A DNA stretch of 64,000 bases from Nocardia tengchongensis (GCF_018362975.1 NZ_CP074371.1:4588001-4652000); one strand, 5' to 3'. Counted from the first letter of the stretch, positions 8,363 through 17,844 are shown. Program-made: numbers and translations. Notes: a model not told the origin generated them from the letters alone.

Positions 8363-9259
8363 GTGGCTGAGCACGACGCCCCGAACCAGCCGGCCGGGCC
8401 GAACGGCCGACCGCTGGCCGAACGCGTGGCGACCAGAATCTTCTACCCGACCTCCCGGCCGCGCGAGAAAGCCCTGCGCGAGGCAGTGTCGGGCACGGTG
8501 ATCCTGGTGACCGGGGCCTCGCACGGCATCGGCAAGGCGGCGGCCCGGAAGCTGGCCGCCGCGGGCGCGACGGTCCTGCTGGTCGCGCGGTCGGTCGAGG
8601 ACCTCGACGAGGTCGCCGCCGAGATCACCGCTGCGGGCGGGGTCGCGCACGTCTACCAGTCCGACATCACCGAATTCGACGCGGTCGAGGAGCTGGGCCG
8701 TCGGGTGCTGGCCGAGCACGGCCGGGTGGATGTGGTGATCAACAACGCCGGCCGCTCGATTCGCCGCCCGATCGACGAATCTTATGACCGCTTCCACGAT
8801 TTCACCCGCACCATCGACGTCAACTACCTCGGCCCGGTCCGGCTGCTGCTGACCCTGCTGCCCGGCATGCGTGAACGCGGCCGCGGGCACATCGTCAACA
8901 TCTCCACTTGGGGCGTGCGAATGCCGCCCGCGCCGCGCTGGTCGGCCTACGGTGCGTCCAAGGGCGCCTTCGACATCTGGTTGCGGACCGTGGCGACCGA
9001 GATCGCCGCCGACGGCGTCACCACCACCTCCATCTACATGCCGCTGGTGCACACCCGCATGAGCGCACCCACCGACTTCTCGGGCATTCCCGGTCTGACC
9101 GCCGACGAGGCCGCCAACCTGGTCTGCCACGCCGTGGTCGCCCGTCCCATCGAGATCTCGCCCTGGTGGACCGGCGCGGTGCAGGCCTGGACCGATCTGC
9201 GGCGCGGAGCCGCGCAACGGTTCATGGAACGCAGCGCAGGCCGCAGGTCAGGGGAGTAG
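8363..9259 (+). CDS. Short-chain dehydrogenase/reductase
   Basis: 298 residues with a GTG start. A 45-residue N-terminal extension precedes the Rossmann core: nucleotide motif TGASHGIG, then DVVINNAG, active-site serine in NISTWG, and YGASK. The arrangement resembles the SDR proteins and C-terminal SDR domains found around mycobacterial fatty acyl-CoA reduction, but the substrate is not determinable. Cofactor preference is probably NADP(H), because an Arg follows the second strand (VLLVARS). Its 3' end overlaps the convergent oxidoreductase by 12 bp. Confidence 0.9.
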   Translation: MAEHDAPNQPAGPNGRPLAERVATRIFYPTSRPREKALREAVSGTVILVTGASHGIGKAAARKLAAAGATVLLVARSVEDLDEVAAEITAAGGVAHVYQSDITEFDAVEELGRRVLAEHGRVDVVINNAGRSIRRPIDESYDRFHDFTRTIDVNYLGPVRLLLTLLPGMRERGRGHIVNISTWGVRMPPAPRWSAYGASKGAFDIWLRTVATEIAADGVTTTSIYMPLVHTRMSAPTDFSGIPGLTADEAANLVCHAVVARPIEISPWWTGAVQAWTDLRRGAAQRFMERSAGRRSGE

Positions 9260-10225
9260 CACCACTTTGCCGGTGGTCGCGCGGGACTCCAGGGCGTGAT
9301 GCGCGGCCGCGGCTGCGGCGAGCGGGAAGGACTGGACCGCCGGGCGCAACCGGCCCGCCGCGGCCTCGGCCAGCGCGCGAGTCTCCAAGGCGCGCAAGCC
9401 ACCCGCGCGAGCCAGCATGGGCGGCCCGAGCACGAACTGCGAGGTGACGCCGCGTTCGGCGAGCGCCGGCTCGTCGAACGCGACCTGGCCGCCGGACGAG
9501 CCGAACACCAGCCGCACGCCGCCCTTGCCGAGCAGATCGACCGCGGTGCGGGCGATCTCGCCGCCGACCCCGTCGAACAGCAGCGTGGCGGGCCGCTCAC
9601 CGAACCGGGCGCGGACGGTCTCGGGCCAGGCCGGGTCGAGGTAGTCCAGCGCGACGTCCGCGCCGTTCTCGAAGACCTGATCCGCCTTGGCCTTGCCGCC
9701 CGCGAGCCCGATGACGGTCGCGCCCGCCGCGGCCAGGTACTGCACCAGCAGCGTGCCGATCCCGCCCGCGGCGGCCGGAACGATCGCCACGGTGTCGGAA
9801 TCAACTTCGGCGAACCCGAGAATCCCCAGTGCGGTGCGCCCGGTGCCGATCATGGCGACCGCCGTCCCCGGATCGAGGCTGTCCGGAATCGCGTGCAGCC
9901 GTTCGGCTTCGGTCACCACCAGTTCGGCGTATCCGCCCGGCGCCTGCCCGATGTGCGCGACGACCGCGCGCCCGAGCCAGCTCTCGTCGACACCGGGCCC
10001 GACCCGATCGACGGTCCCGGCGACCTCGCGCCCGGGGATCGTGGGGAGCTCGGGCAGCGGCATCGGCCCGCCGGCGACGCCCGCGCGGACCGAGGTGTCG
10101 ATGAGGTGCACCCCGGCCGCGCGCACGGCGATGCGCACCTGCCCGGCGGTGGGCTCGGGGTCCGCGACGGTCTCGTACCGCAGGTTCTCGGCGGGCCCGA
10201 ACTCGTGAAGGCGGATGGCGTGCAC
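9248..10225 (-). CDS. Zinc-independent quinone oxidoreductase-like MDR protein
   Basis: 325 residues of the medium-chain dehydrogenase/reductase superfamily. The N-terminal GroES-like domain reads HAIRLHEFGPAENLRYE through IPGREVAGTVDRVG; the cofactor domain has AAAGGIGTLLVQYLAAAGATVIG. The Cys/His set of catalytic-zinc alcohol dehydrogenases is absent, so NADPH:quinone reductase or enoyl reductase chemistry is expected. The GTG start at 10225 has GGAG five bases upstream, which beats the ATG 15 codons earlier. Confidence 0.88.
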   Translation of the reverse strand: MHAIRLHEFGPAENLRYETVADPEPTAGQVRIAVRAAGVHLIDTSVRAGVAGGPMPLPELPTIPGREVAGTVDRVGPGVDESWLGRAVVAHIGQAPGGYAELVVTEAERLHAIPDSLDPGTAVAMIGTGRTALGILGFAEVDSDTVAIVPAAAGGIGTLLVQYLAAAGATVIGLAGGKAKADQVFENGADVALDYLDPAWPETVRARFGERPATLLFDGVGGEIARTAVDLLGKGGVRLVFGSSGGQVAFDEPALAERGVTSQFVLGPPMLARAGGLRALETRALAEAAAGRLRPAVQSFPLAAAAAAHHALESRATTGKVVLLP

Positions 10226-10394
10226 GGCGACTCCTCTATATCGATGGCGATCTGCCTGGTAAGCGTGCAACCTGAACTTTCATTGAGGTCAAATCATTCA
10301 TTTTGAAACAAACGCCAGTCCACACCTCTGGATCGTGGGTTAGTCTCGGCTTCGATCACATCCTGTGAGGATGCTGTGTGAGAAAGGGATACTG

Positions 10395-10619
10395 ATGAAA
10401 AGCGTTGCCCTGAAAGCCTTTGCGGTCGCCGCCATCGCCTCCGGCATCGGCGCCGCCCCGGCCATGGCCGCCCCGGTGGAGCTGGTGCCCGCCGGCGCCG
10501 ACACCAGCGTGACCCCGGTCGCCGGTCTGGTCCCGATGACCGGTTCGGCCGGCCTGACCAACTCGATCACCTGTGCGCTGAAGACCATCTCGGCGTCGGC
10601 GCCCTGCCTGCTCACCTAG
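10395..10619 (+). CDS. Small secreted protein, 74 aa
   Basis: A short gene with AAGGG upstream of the ATG. The N-terminus is a clear Sec signal peptide (MKSVALKAFAVAAIASGIG, then cleavage after APAMA-A). The mature part of about 50 residues is Ala/Val/Thr-rich with two cysteines near the end (ITCALKT...APCLLT) that could pair after export. It has no recognisable domain. It lies immediately upstream of ureF but is not an urease component. Confidence 0.65.
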   Translation: MKSVALKAFAVAAIASGIGAAPAMAAPVELVPAGADTSVTPVAGLVPMTGSAGLTNSITCALKTISASAPCLLT

Positions 10620-10680
10620 TCGCGACCGCCACGCCGGGTGCCGCTTAGGATCGAGCCATGCGACACCCGGACGTGCGGCG

Positions 10681-11314
10681 ATGAGCCTGGCCACCCTGCT
10701 GACCCTCGCCGACTCCCGGCTGCCGATCGGCGGGCACGTGCACTCGGGCGGGGTCGAGGAGGCGATCTCCTCGGGTCTGCTGCGTGACGTGCCCAGCGTC
10801 GAACTGTTCCTGCGCCGGCGCATCCGGACCTCGGGTCTGGTCGCGGCCTCACTGGCCGCGGCGGTGTGCGCGGGCACTCTCGACCCGGCGCGCGCGGAAC
10901 TCGAGGCCGACGCGCGCACCCCCGTCACCGGCGGCCCGCACCGCCTCCCGAGCCCAGGGCCGTGGCCTGCTGCGGCTGGCGAAACAGGTGTGGCCGCAGG
11001 CCGATTGGAGTGCCCTGGGCACTCGCCCCCATCTCTCCACCGTGTTCGGTGTGGTCGGCTCGGTCTGCGCGGCCACGCCCGCCGACATCGCCGCGGTCAC
11101 CGTCTACACCACCATGACCGGCGCGGCGACCGCCGCTCAGCGATTGCTGGCGCTGGATCCCGCCGCCGTGGCCGCGTGCACCATCCGCCTCGCCCCGCTC
11201 TGCGACGCCACCGCGCGTTCGGCCGCCGAATCCCTTGCCGCGCTCTCCGACCCGCTCCAGGACGTGCTCGCCGAACGGCACCCGCGCCGCGATATGCCGT
11301 TGTTCGCGTCGTAG
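10681..11314 (+). CDS. ureF: Urease accessory protein UreF (frameshifted)
   Basis: UreF is part of the UreD-UreF-UreG complex that loads nickel into apo-urease. The start MSLATLLTLADSRLPIGGHV with HSGGVEEAISSG is characteristic. The frame breaks after ELEADARTP and resumes as RTASRAQGRGLLRLAKQVWP through DMPLFAS. Removing one C from the five-C run at 10919-10923 restores one UreF of about 210 residues, the usual length. It precedes ureG and ureD in mycobacterial order. If the extra C is real, urease activation would be lost. Confidence 0.93.
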
Positions 11315-11380
11315 CCGGTCACGGCCCAGGTAACACCGGGTTTACGTGACTGGGCAAGGATGGGGATGAAAGGAGCCGAC

Positions 11381-12088
11381 ATGCCACCTCACCTCATCGA
11401 CGGGGAACCGCACGATCACAGCCACGACCGGCCCAAGCGAGCGCGGACGGCGGGCGAGCCGCTGCGCATCGGGATCGGCGGTCCGGTCGGATCGGGCAAG
11501 ACCGCGCTGACCGCGGCCCTGTGTCGGCAGCTGCGCGACGAGTTGTCGCTGGCCGTGCTGACCAACGACATCTACACCACCGAGGACGCCGACTTCCTGC
11601 GCCGGCACGCGGTGCTGCCGGATGAGCGCATCACCGCGGTGCAGACCGGCGGCTGCCCGCACACCGCCATTCGCGACGACATCACCGCGAACCTCGATGC
11701 CATCGACGATCTGATCGAGGCGAATCCGCCGCTGGATCTGATCCTGGTCGAGTCCGGCGGCGACAACCTGACCGCCACCTTCTCCTCCGGCCTGATCGAC
11801 GCCCAGATCTTCGTGGTGGACGTGGCCGGCGGCGACAAGGTGCCGCGCAAGGGCGGCCCGGGCGTCACCTGGTCGGATCTGCTGGTGATCAACAAGACCG
11901 ACCTGGCGCCGATGGTCGGCGCGGATCTGTCGGTCATGGAACGGGATTCGACGACGGTGCGCGAGGGCCGGCCGTTCGTATTCACCTCCCTCACCGAGGA
12001 CCCGGCCGCCACACCGGTGCTGACCTGGGTGCGCGAACAGCTGCGGCTGGCCGCCGAACAGGATGCGGGCGTTGCCCATTCGCACTGA
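11381..12088 (+). CDS. ureG: Urease accessory GTPase UreG
   Basis: 235 residues with the SIMIBI GTPase signature: P-loop GPVGSGKT, nickel-binding CPH motif in [33 protein letters not shown] and the base motif NKTDL. A His-rich N-terminus (HDHSHD) may bind metal. The ATG at 11381 has an AAGGAG site; two upstream in-frame ATGs lack one. It provides GTP-dependent nickel delivery to urease and overlaps ureD by 26 bp. Confidence 0.97.
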   Translation: MPPHLIDGEPHDHSHDRPKRARTAGEPLRIGIGGPVGSGKTALTAALCRQLRDELSLAVLTNDIYTTEDADFLRRHAVLPDERITAVQTGGCPHTAIRDDITANLDAIDDLIEANPPLDLILVESGGDNLTATFSSGLIDAQIFVVDVAGGDKVPRKGGPGVTWSDLLVINKTDLAPMVGADLSVMERDSTTVREGRPFVFTSLTEDPAATPVLTWVREQLRLAAEQDAGVAHSH

Positions 12089-12728
12089 GCTCCGCATCAC
12101 CGCGACCGCCGGGACGCTTCCGCACGTGCACGCGGTGGGCGGCCTGTCGGCGCGGCACACGGGCCCGGACACGGTGCACCTGATCGGTACCGCGGCGACG
12201 CCGCTGGGCGGGGACGTGCTCGATATCGTCGTCTCGGTGGGAGCGGGTGCGCGGCTGGCGGTGCGGTCGGTGGCCGCCACCATCGCGCTGCCGGGCCGGG
12301 AGACGCGGAAGTCGGTGGCGCACTGGCGCTTCGAGGTGGCCGCGGGCGGCGAGCTGGATGTCGATCCGGAGCCCACCGTCGTCGCGGGCGGCGCCGAGCA
12401 CGAGTCGATCACCACGGTGTGCCTGGAAGCAGGTGCGCGCCTGCGGCTTCGGGAACGGGTGCAGATCGGCCGCACCGGCGAGGATCACGGCCACTGGACC
12501 GGGGAGATGATCGCGGATGTCGGCGCGATCCCACTGCTGCGGCACCGCCTCGAACTCGGGTCCGAGGCGATCACCGATGACGCGTTGTCGGGTCCGCGCG
12601 CGTTGGAGAGCGTGCTCACCTACCCCGACGACCGTCCGGCGGAAACCACCGGCCTGGATCAGGCACTGCTGCCCTTGGCCGCGGGGGGCACGTTGTTCAC
12701 CCGCACTGCCCGCCTGCTGATGGCCTGA
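12063..12728 (+). CDS. ureD: Urease accessory protein UreD
   Basis: 221 residues of UreD type, short compared with proteobacterial UreD (about 270) but normal for mycobacteria and relatives. Diagnostic stretches are [34 protein letters not shown] and GEMIADVG. UreD is the scaffold that binds apo-urease and recruits UreF-UreG. The start lies inside the end of ureG, indicating translational coupling. A strong hairpin follows at 12770-12806. Confidence 0.95.
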   Translation: MRALPIRTELRITATAGTLPHVHAVGGLSARHTGPDTVHLIGTAATPLGGDVLDIVVSVGAGARLAVRSVAATIALPGRETRKSVAHWRFEVAAGGELDVDPEPTVVAGGAEHESITTVCLEAGARLRLRERVQIGRTGEDHGHWTGEMIADVGAIPLLRHRLELGSEAITDDALSGPRALESVLTYPDDRPAETTGLDQALLPLAAGGTLFTRTARLLMA

Positions 12729-12769
12729 GCTGCACCGGCTTTCGCTGACCTCGTGGCCCGCGGCGGGTC

Positions 12770-12806
12770 GCGGTGGGAACCGAAACTTGCCGCCGGTTCC
12801 CGCCGC
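12770..12806. terminator. Terminator hairpin after ureD
   Basis: Arms gcggtgggaacc (12770-12781) and ggttcccgccgc (12795-12806) pair over 12 bp with one G-U. They stand 41 bp after the ureD stop and before the end of a convergent gene, so the hairpin could serve both strands. Confidence 0.6.
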
Positions 12807-12841
12807 TCATCAATCCGGTCGAACGGCCTCGACGGCGAGGA

Positions 12842-13621
12842 TCAGTCGCCGACGACGCGGGGCGGTGCGTTGAATCCGTTGAACGCGCCGACCGCGGCGC
12901 CGACCGCAGCACCTGCGACGGCGGCCGGGATGGCGACTACGGCCGCGCCGGCGGCAGCGCCGAGGACGGGACCGGCCACCAGGCCGACCGGAAACAGCGG
13001 GGCGCCGACGACCAGGCCCGTCACCGCGCCGACGGCGGCGGAACTGAGCTCGATCGGGATGGCCACGGCCGCTCCGGCGACAGCGCCCATGGCGGCGGTG
13101 CCGATGGTCTGCCCGGCGATCCGGTCGGAGCGGCTGCGCTCCATGCCGACCGAGTCGAGGAAGGTGGCGAGGTTCGCCTCGACCTGCGCGGCATTGTCAT
13201 TGATCTGGATCGCCTGTTCGTTGTCGATCCAGTCGGGCGCCGGGACGGTCACGTCGCCGAACCGGAACATGCCCGGCGGCGGCGCGATCGGCGGCACCGC
13301 CGGAACCGGGACCGGCGCGTGCAGCACGCCCACGGGGGCCAGGTAGCTCTTGTCCGGAGCCTGGCGCGACCACTGGATCGAACTCTTGGTGTCGCTCGGA
13401 ATGTGCATGCCCTCATAGGGATTCACATTCGGGGCGTCTGCGGCGGGCCACTGGGCGCGGGGCGCGTCGTCGCGCTGCGCCACCGGCGCGATCTCGGACG
13501 GGGCGGCATTGGCGGCACCGGATCCGACGATCGCCAGGACTAGCGGGACGGCTCCGGCCGCGACCACGTTTCCGACCTTGTTCCGGTGCGGGTTGAGCGC
13601 TCGGTGCTTACCTGCGGCCAT
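12842..13621 (-). CDS. Secreted Ala/Gly-rich protein, paralogue of 13818-14826
   Basis: 259 residues with a long twin-basic N-terminus and a hydrophobic signal segment (VVAAGAVPLVLAIVGSGAANA). A proline-rich middle (VPVPAVPPIAPPPGMFRFGD) leads to a helix with the phrase RSRSDRIAGQTIG, then about 100 residues of Ala/Gly/Val/Pro-rich sequence resembling glycine-zipper membrane-inserting segments. The domain order is shared with the next gene, so the pair is a duplication. No function is known; surface or envelope association is inferred. Confidence 0.75.
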   Translation of the reverse strand: MAAGKHRALNPHRNKVGNVVAAGAVPLVLAIVGSGAANAAPSEIAPVAQRDDAPRAQWPAADAPNVNPYEGMHIPSDTKSSIQWSRQAPDKSYLAPVGVLHAPVPVPAVPPIAPPPGMFRFGDVTVPAPDWIDNEQAIQINDNAAQVEANLATFLDSVGMERSRSDRIAGQTIGTAAMGAVAGAAVAIPIELSSAAVGAVTGLVVGAPLFPVGLVAGPVLGAAAGAAVVAIPAAVAGAAVGAAVGAFNGFNAPPRVVGD

Positions 13622-13772
13622 GCAAAACCTTTCTGATCAAGGTTGAAGCATCGGAAAACATCGACCGACATTCGAACCCACCGACCACCTGGATCGGTGA
13701 GGAATCGGACGACCGAAAAACGTTGTCGTAACTGAAAATTAGCCGTCTGGTGGGGGATTCGGGCAAAGAAAG

Positions 13773-13803
13773 AGGCCGGAATCCGGGTGACGGATTCCGG
13801 CCT
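13773..13803 (-). terminator. Strong hairpin terminator
   Basis: A perfect 13-bp inverted repeat (aggccggaatccg 13773-13785, cggattccggcct 13791-13803) with a 5-base loop, 14 bp past the stop of the secreted-protein gene and followed on the minus strand by a T-rich tctttctttg. This is a convincing intrinsic terminator. Confidence 0.8.
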
Positions 13804-13817
13804 CGGTGGCTCGGCGC

Positions 13818-14826
13818 TCACTCCTGAGCGGCGGCCTCCTCGGTGATCGTCGCGTCCACCGTGGTGGAGTCGTCGATGCCGGTCGCCTGGTCGGTCGGCG
13901 CGCCCGGGGTGGCCGGAGCCAGGTACCCGTTGACCGCGCCGATGGCCCCGCCGAGCACGGCGCCGACCGTCGCGGCGGGCACCGCGATCAGGCTGACGGC
14001 GGCGGTCGCGCCCGCGACCGGACCGAAGACCCAGCCCGCCGGCGCGAACGGCGTGGCCGCGATCGCGCCGATGACCCCGCCCATAGGCGGCGCCGGCGAC
14101 TTCCAGCGGTGCGGCCACGCCCATGCCGACCACCGCGCCCACGGCGGCGGAGCCGACGGTCTGGGCGGCCATGCGGTCCGACCGGCTCGGCTCGAAACCG
14201 GCCGAGTCGTAGGTACGGGCCAGGTCGGCCTCGGCGCCCGCGGCGAGCGCGTTCACCTGGGCGGCCTGGTCCGGGGAGAGCCAGACCGGGATGTCGACCA
14301 GGGTGTCGCCGAAGCGCAGCTTGCCCTCGGGCGCGGCGATCGGCGCGACCTCGGGGACGGCCGTCGGATCGGGCTGGCGCAGCTTGCCCTGATCGACCGG
14401 GGCCAGCGGCGCGGTGGGGATGTCCCGGACGCCGGTGACGGAGTTGCGGCCGACCCGCACGGGCATGACCTCGGCCGCGGGGTCGACCAGATCGGCCGGG
14501 GCGACCTCGGCCGCGGTGCCGGCCAGGTAGGCGTGCGCGCCCTCGGCCATGGCTTGCGGGACCGGCACGGCGAGCTTGCCGAACGGAGTGTCCACCACCA
14601 CGCCGGGCTGGGCGTCGGTGCCGCCCGGCAGGGTGGCCGCGGGCTGGTTGTCGACTACGGCCGGCGGCGAATCGTCGGACGAGACCGGTTCCGCCGCACT
14701 GGTTCCGGCGGCGGCGAGGGCTGCGACCAGCGGCAGCGCGCCCGCGACCGCCAGTGTCCCCAGACGCCGTCGCCGCGGCACCGTGTTCGATTCACGAACC
14801 GTATCGACCGGTTGGCGTTTGCCCAT
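13818..14826 (-). CDS. Secreted Ala/Gly-rich protein (frameshifted)
   Basis: The start MGKRQPVDTVRESNTVPRRRR is followed by a hydrophobic export segment (LAVAGALPLVAALAAAGTSAA), a proline-rich region, the paralogue-defining phrase RSDRMAAQTVGSAAVGAVVG and a glycine-zipper-like tail. The frame breaks after VAGAAY; the tail resumes as GGVIGAIAATPFAPAGWVFG. One extra base at 14081-14087 explains it and gives about 335 residues. A strong terminator follows. The role is unknown; envelope location is likely. Confidence 0.75.
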
Positions 14827-14947
14827 GAACGACCTTTCTTCCGAACTATCGACGAATGTCGAACATTCGGACCCGGCCGGTGTGCCGGATTGGTCTGGAC
14901 ACGCCGCCCGGTCGGACCCGCATCGGTGGCGGGACGGGCGCTTGCCG

Positions 14948-16399
14948 TCAGCCCGCGCGCTGTCCCGTCGTCTTACCCGCTTCGGAATTCGCCACGGATT
15001 TGCCATTGTCCGAGACGGTTTCGGTGGCGCCGATCTGTTTGGCGAGTTCGAGCGCCTCGGCGGGATCGTCGAGCGCTTCGAGGGCCAGCCGCGCGAACAC
15101 CCACTGCTCGGTGGCCGCCATCTGGCCGCGGTGGCGGCCCAGGAAGGAGACGAACCATTCCAGTACCGTGACGAAGCGGCTGCGGAAGCCGACCAGGTAC
15201 CACAGGTGCAGACCCAGCCAGGCCAGCCACGCGAAGAAGCCGCTGAACTCGAGCTTGCCCACCTGGCACACCGCGCTGAAGCGCGAGACGGTGGCCATCG
15301 AGCCCTTGTCGAAGTACTTGAAGGGCTTGCGGTCCTCGACCTTCTGCTTGCCCTCGTTCTCGGACTTGATGGCCTTGGCGGCGTAGGTGCCGCCCTGGAT
15401 CGCGCCCTGGGCCTGCCCGGGCACGCCCGCCACCGACATCAGGTCGCCGACCACGAAGACGTTCGGGTAGCCCTTGATGGTGAGGTCGGGCTCGACGATG
15501 ACACGTCCGGCCCGGTCCACCTCGGTGCCCTTGGACTTGTCGGCCAGGATCTTGCCCAGCCCGCTGGCCTGGACGCCCGCCGACCAGACCTTGCAGGCCG
15601 ATTCGATGCGGCGTTCGGAGCCGTCCTTGTCCTTGACGGTGACTCCGCGCGCGTCGACATTGGTGACGATGGCGTTGAGTTGGATCTCGACGCCCATCTT
15701 CTCGAGCCGCTTGTGCGCCTTGGCGCCGAGCTTGGGGCCCATCGGGGCGAGCACCGCGCCCGCGCCCTCGACGAGGATGACGCGCGCGTCGCGGGTGTCG
15801 ATATTGCGGAAGGTGCCGTCCAGGGTGCGGTCGGCGAGTTCGGCGATCTGCCCGGCCAATTCGACGCCGGTGGGGCCGGCGCCGACCACGACGAAGGTCA
15901 TGAACCGGTCGCGGGTCTCCTGGTCGGCGGCCAGTTCGGCCTCCTCGAAGGAGCCGAGGATGCGGGCCCGCAGTTCGAGGGCGTCGTCGATGGTCTTCAT
16001 GCCGGGGGCGTAGGTGGCGAAGTGGTCGTTGCCGAAATACGACTGCTGCGCGCCCGCCGCGACGATCAGGCTGTCGAACGGGGTGACGTAGTCCCGGTTG
16101 AGCAGCCGCGAGGTGACCGAGCCGCCCTCGAGGTCGATGTCGGTGACCTCGCCCATGATCACCTGCGTGTTCTGCTGCTTGCGCAGCACGATGCGGGTGG
16201 CGGGGGCGATCTCGCCGACCGACAGGATGCCGGTCGCGACCTGGTACAGCAGCGGCTGGAACAGGTGCGTGGACGTCTTGGAGATGAGGGTGATGTCGAC
16301 ATCGGCCTTGCGCAGGTGCTTGCAGGCGAACAGTCCACCGAAACCGGAACCGATCACCACCACCCGATGGCGCTGTGCGACGGAATTCTCGGCGTTCAT
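14948..16399 (-). CDS. ndh: Type II NADH:menaquinone oxidoreductase
   Basis: 483 residues, a single-subunit non-proton-pumping NADH dehydrogenase on the inner face of the membrane. Visible are the FAD motif VVVIGSGFGGLFACKHL, the NADH motif FVVVGAGPTGVELAG, FVVGDL near residue 320 and AIQGGTYAAKAI of the quinone site region. A C-terminal hydrophobic stretch GFFAWLAWLGLHLWYLVGF fits the membrane-anchoring part of mycobacterial NDH-2. Length matches (about 460-480). It stands alone with its own promoter region. Confidence 0.95.
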   Translation of the reverse strand: MNAENSVAQRHRVVVIGSGFGGLFACKHLRKADVDITLISKTSTHLFQPLLYQVATGILSVGEIAPATRIVLRKQQNTQVIMGEVTDIDLEGGSVTSRLLNRDYVTPFDSLIVAAGAQQSYFGNDHFATYAPGMKTIDDALELRARILGSFEEAELAADQETRDRFMTFVVVGAGPTGVELAGQIAELADRTLDGTFRNIDTRDARVILVEGAGAVLAPMGPKLGAKAHKRLEKMGVEIQLNAIVTNVDARGVTVKDKDGSERRIESACKVWSAGVQASGLGKILADKSKGTEVDRAGRVIVEPDLTIKGYPNVFVVGDLMSVAGVPGQAQGAIQGGTYAAKAIKSENEGKQKVEDRKPFKYFDKGSMATVSRFSAVCQVGKLEFSGFFAWLAWLGLHLWYLVGFRSRFVTVLEWFVSFLGRHRGQMAATEQWVFARLALEALDDPAEALELAKQIGATETVSDNGKSVANSEAGKTTGQRAG

Positions 16400-16566
16400 C
16401 TAGTTCCTGCTCCTCGCCAGACGGTGAAACTACGACAACTCACGCACAACGGTAATGCAGTGTGAGTAGCGCAGCCCAATCAGGACCGACCGAAAACAGA
16501 CCTTCCAGACAGCTGGCTCGAAAATACAATATGGGCGGTCGTTCAGTCGGAATTGGCGCGAGGAGC

Positions 16567-16594
16567 GCGGCGGGCGGCTGTCGCGGCCCGCCGC
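16567..16594 (-). terminator. GC-rich hairpin after beta-lactamase-like gene
   Basis: A 9-bp perfect stem gcggcgggc/gcccgccgc with a 10-base loop, 23 bp beyond the stop of the minus-strand hydrolase gene. No T-run follows, so the terminator role is only probable. Confidence 0.4.
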
Positions 16595-16616
16595 CGCAGA
16601 CTTTCCGGGTCCGGGT

Positions 16617-17495
16617 TCAGCGTCCCTGGAACAGCAATTGCGCTACGTGCGTAGTGGTTTCGGAGCCGTCGGCGTATCCGCCCTGCATGCCCTGCTCGGT
16701 CATGATCGCGAGGGTGTAGCGCTCACCCGGGCCGGCGAAACCGACCGAGTTGACCACCCAGCCGCCCTGCTCGTCGGACCAGCCGTTCTTCAGGCCCGGG
16801 TTCATGGCCGCGCCCGCGCCCCACACGCCCCAGTGCTGGTTGGTGTCGACGTGGCGCATCCGGTCGAGCAGGTAGGCGCGGTCGTCGGGGTGCATGCGGG
16901 TGAGGATGTTGTCCATCAGCCGATCGAGGTCGGCGGGGGAGCACTGCTGGAAGCCCCAGTCCGGAAAGATCTTGAGCTGCTCGATGGAGGTGGTCGGCGG
17001 CAGCGGGGTCAGGCCGACCATGCCGTTGGCACGGAACGCGTTGTTGAACGACATGCGGTCGAACCCGGCGAACTTGTTCCACAGGATGTCGGCGGCATTG
17101 TCGTTGGAGGTTGCCAGCATCGACTCCATGAGCGCGCGGTCGTCGGGGCCGAGCACGATGGCGCCGACCCGGGCGCGGTTCAGCAGATCCTCCGCGATTG
17201 CCAGCTTGATGGTGGAGGCGGTCCAGAAGTTGGTGTCCGCGTTGGCATTCCGGTAAATGCCGCCGGTGACGCGGTCGCGCATCACATAACCGGTGACGCC
17301 GGGGCGCAGGGCGAGGTAATTGTCGACCGCGGCGATGCGCGCGCTCATGTCGGCGTCGAATCCCGCGATCGGGCCCTGGGTGTGCACCGGGATCGCGCCG
17401 GCGACGGGAATGAGAGCGGGGGCGGCCGGAATCAGGGCAGCGGCCGCGAGGACACAAGCGGAGGAGGCCACGCGCCGGGCCTGGGAGGAACGCAC
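16617..17495 (-). CDS. Secreted class A beta-lactamase-like serine hydrolase
   Basis: 292 residues. An N-terminal signal peptide (twin-Arg-like QARRVASSACVLAAAALIPA) precedes a penicillin-recognising fold. Motif 1 SxxK is S94-T-I-K97 in WTASTIKLAIAEDLL; motif 2 lies in MLATSNDNAADILW (Ser130); motif 3 is KNGWSDEQGG instead of canonical KTG. The altered third motif and missing omega-loop signature argue against a strong beta-lactamase; a D,D-peptidase-like or cell-wall esterase role is possible. Related exported proteins occur in mycobacteria, but I cannot name a function. Confidence 0.8.
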   Translation of the reverse strand: MRSSQARRVASSACVLAAAALIPAAPALIPVAGAIPVHTQGPIAGFDADMSARIAAVDNYLALRPGVTGYVMRDRVTGGIYRNANADTNFWTASTIKLAIAEDLLNRARVGAIVLGPDDRALMESMLATSNDNAADILWNKFAGFDRMSFNNAFRANGMVGLTPLPPTTSIEQLKIFPDWGFQQCSPADLDRLMDNILTRMHPDDRAYLLDRMRHVDTNQHWGVWGAGAAMNPGLKNGWSDEQGGWVVNSVGFAGPGERYTLAIMTEQGMQGGYADGSETTTHVAQLLFQGR

Positions 17496-17637
17496 GAGGG
17501 ATCACAATAGAGGGGACAATGCCCGATTCGCACGTCTTGCAGGTGTTCGGGTTGTCTGTTATCGAATCGACACTGTCGCACGGATTTTCACGCGCTCCCA
17601 AATGTCCGCTGCGGGCGTTCTCGGAGGATTGTCCCGA

Positions 17638-17844
17638 TCAGTGGAAAGCGGCGCGCAGCTCTTCGATGCCGCGGCCGTTCAAGCGATAGCAGTGCTCGAA
17701 AGCCTCGGTATGGCGATCCCGCGGCCACGAGCGCAACACCACGCCGCGTCCGTAATGGCGGGAGTTGACCAGTTCCCAGCGGTCTCCCACCCGCCGCACC
17801 GTGAACCCGGTTCGGGGGACCAGGGGAATCACCGACGCAGACAT
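17638..17844 (-). CDS. Small hypothetical protein, 68 aa
   Basis: A short basic protein beginning MSASVIPLVPRTGFTVRRVG and continuing WELVNSRHYGRGVVLRSWPR to RGIEELRAAFH. It looks like a compact beta-rich domain, without a recognised family or signal peptide. An ATG at 17907 would add 21 residues of poorer quality. It lies alone between the beta-lactamase-like gene and recC. Confidence 0.5.
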   Translation of the reverse strand: MSASVIPLVPRTGFTVRRVGDRWELVNSRHYGRGVVLRSWPRDRHTEAFEHCYRLNGRGIEELRAAFH

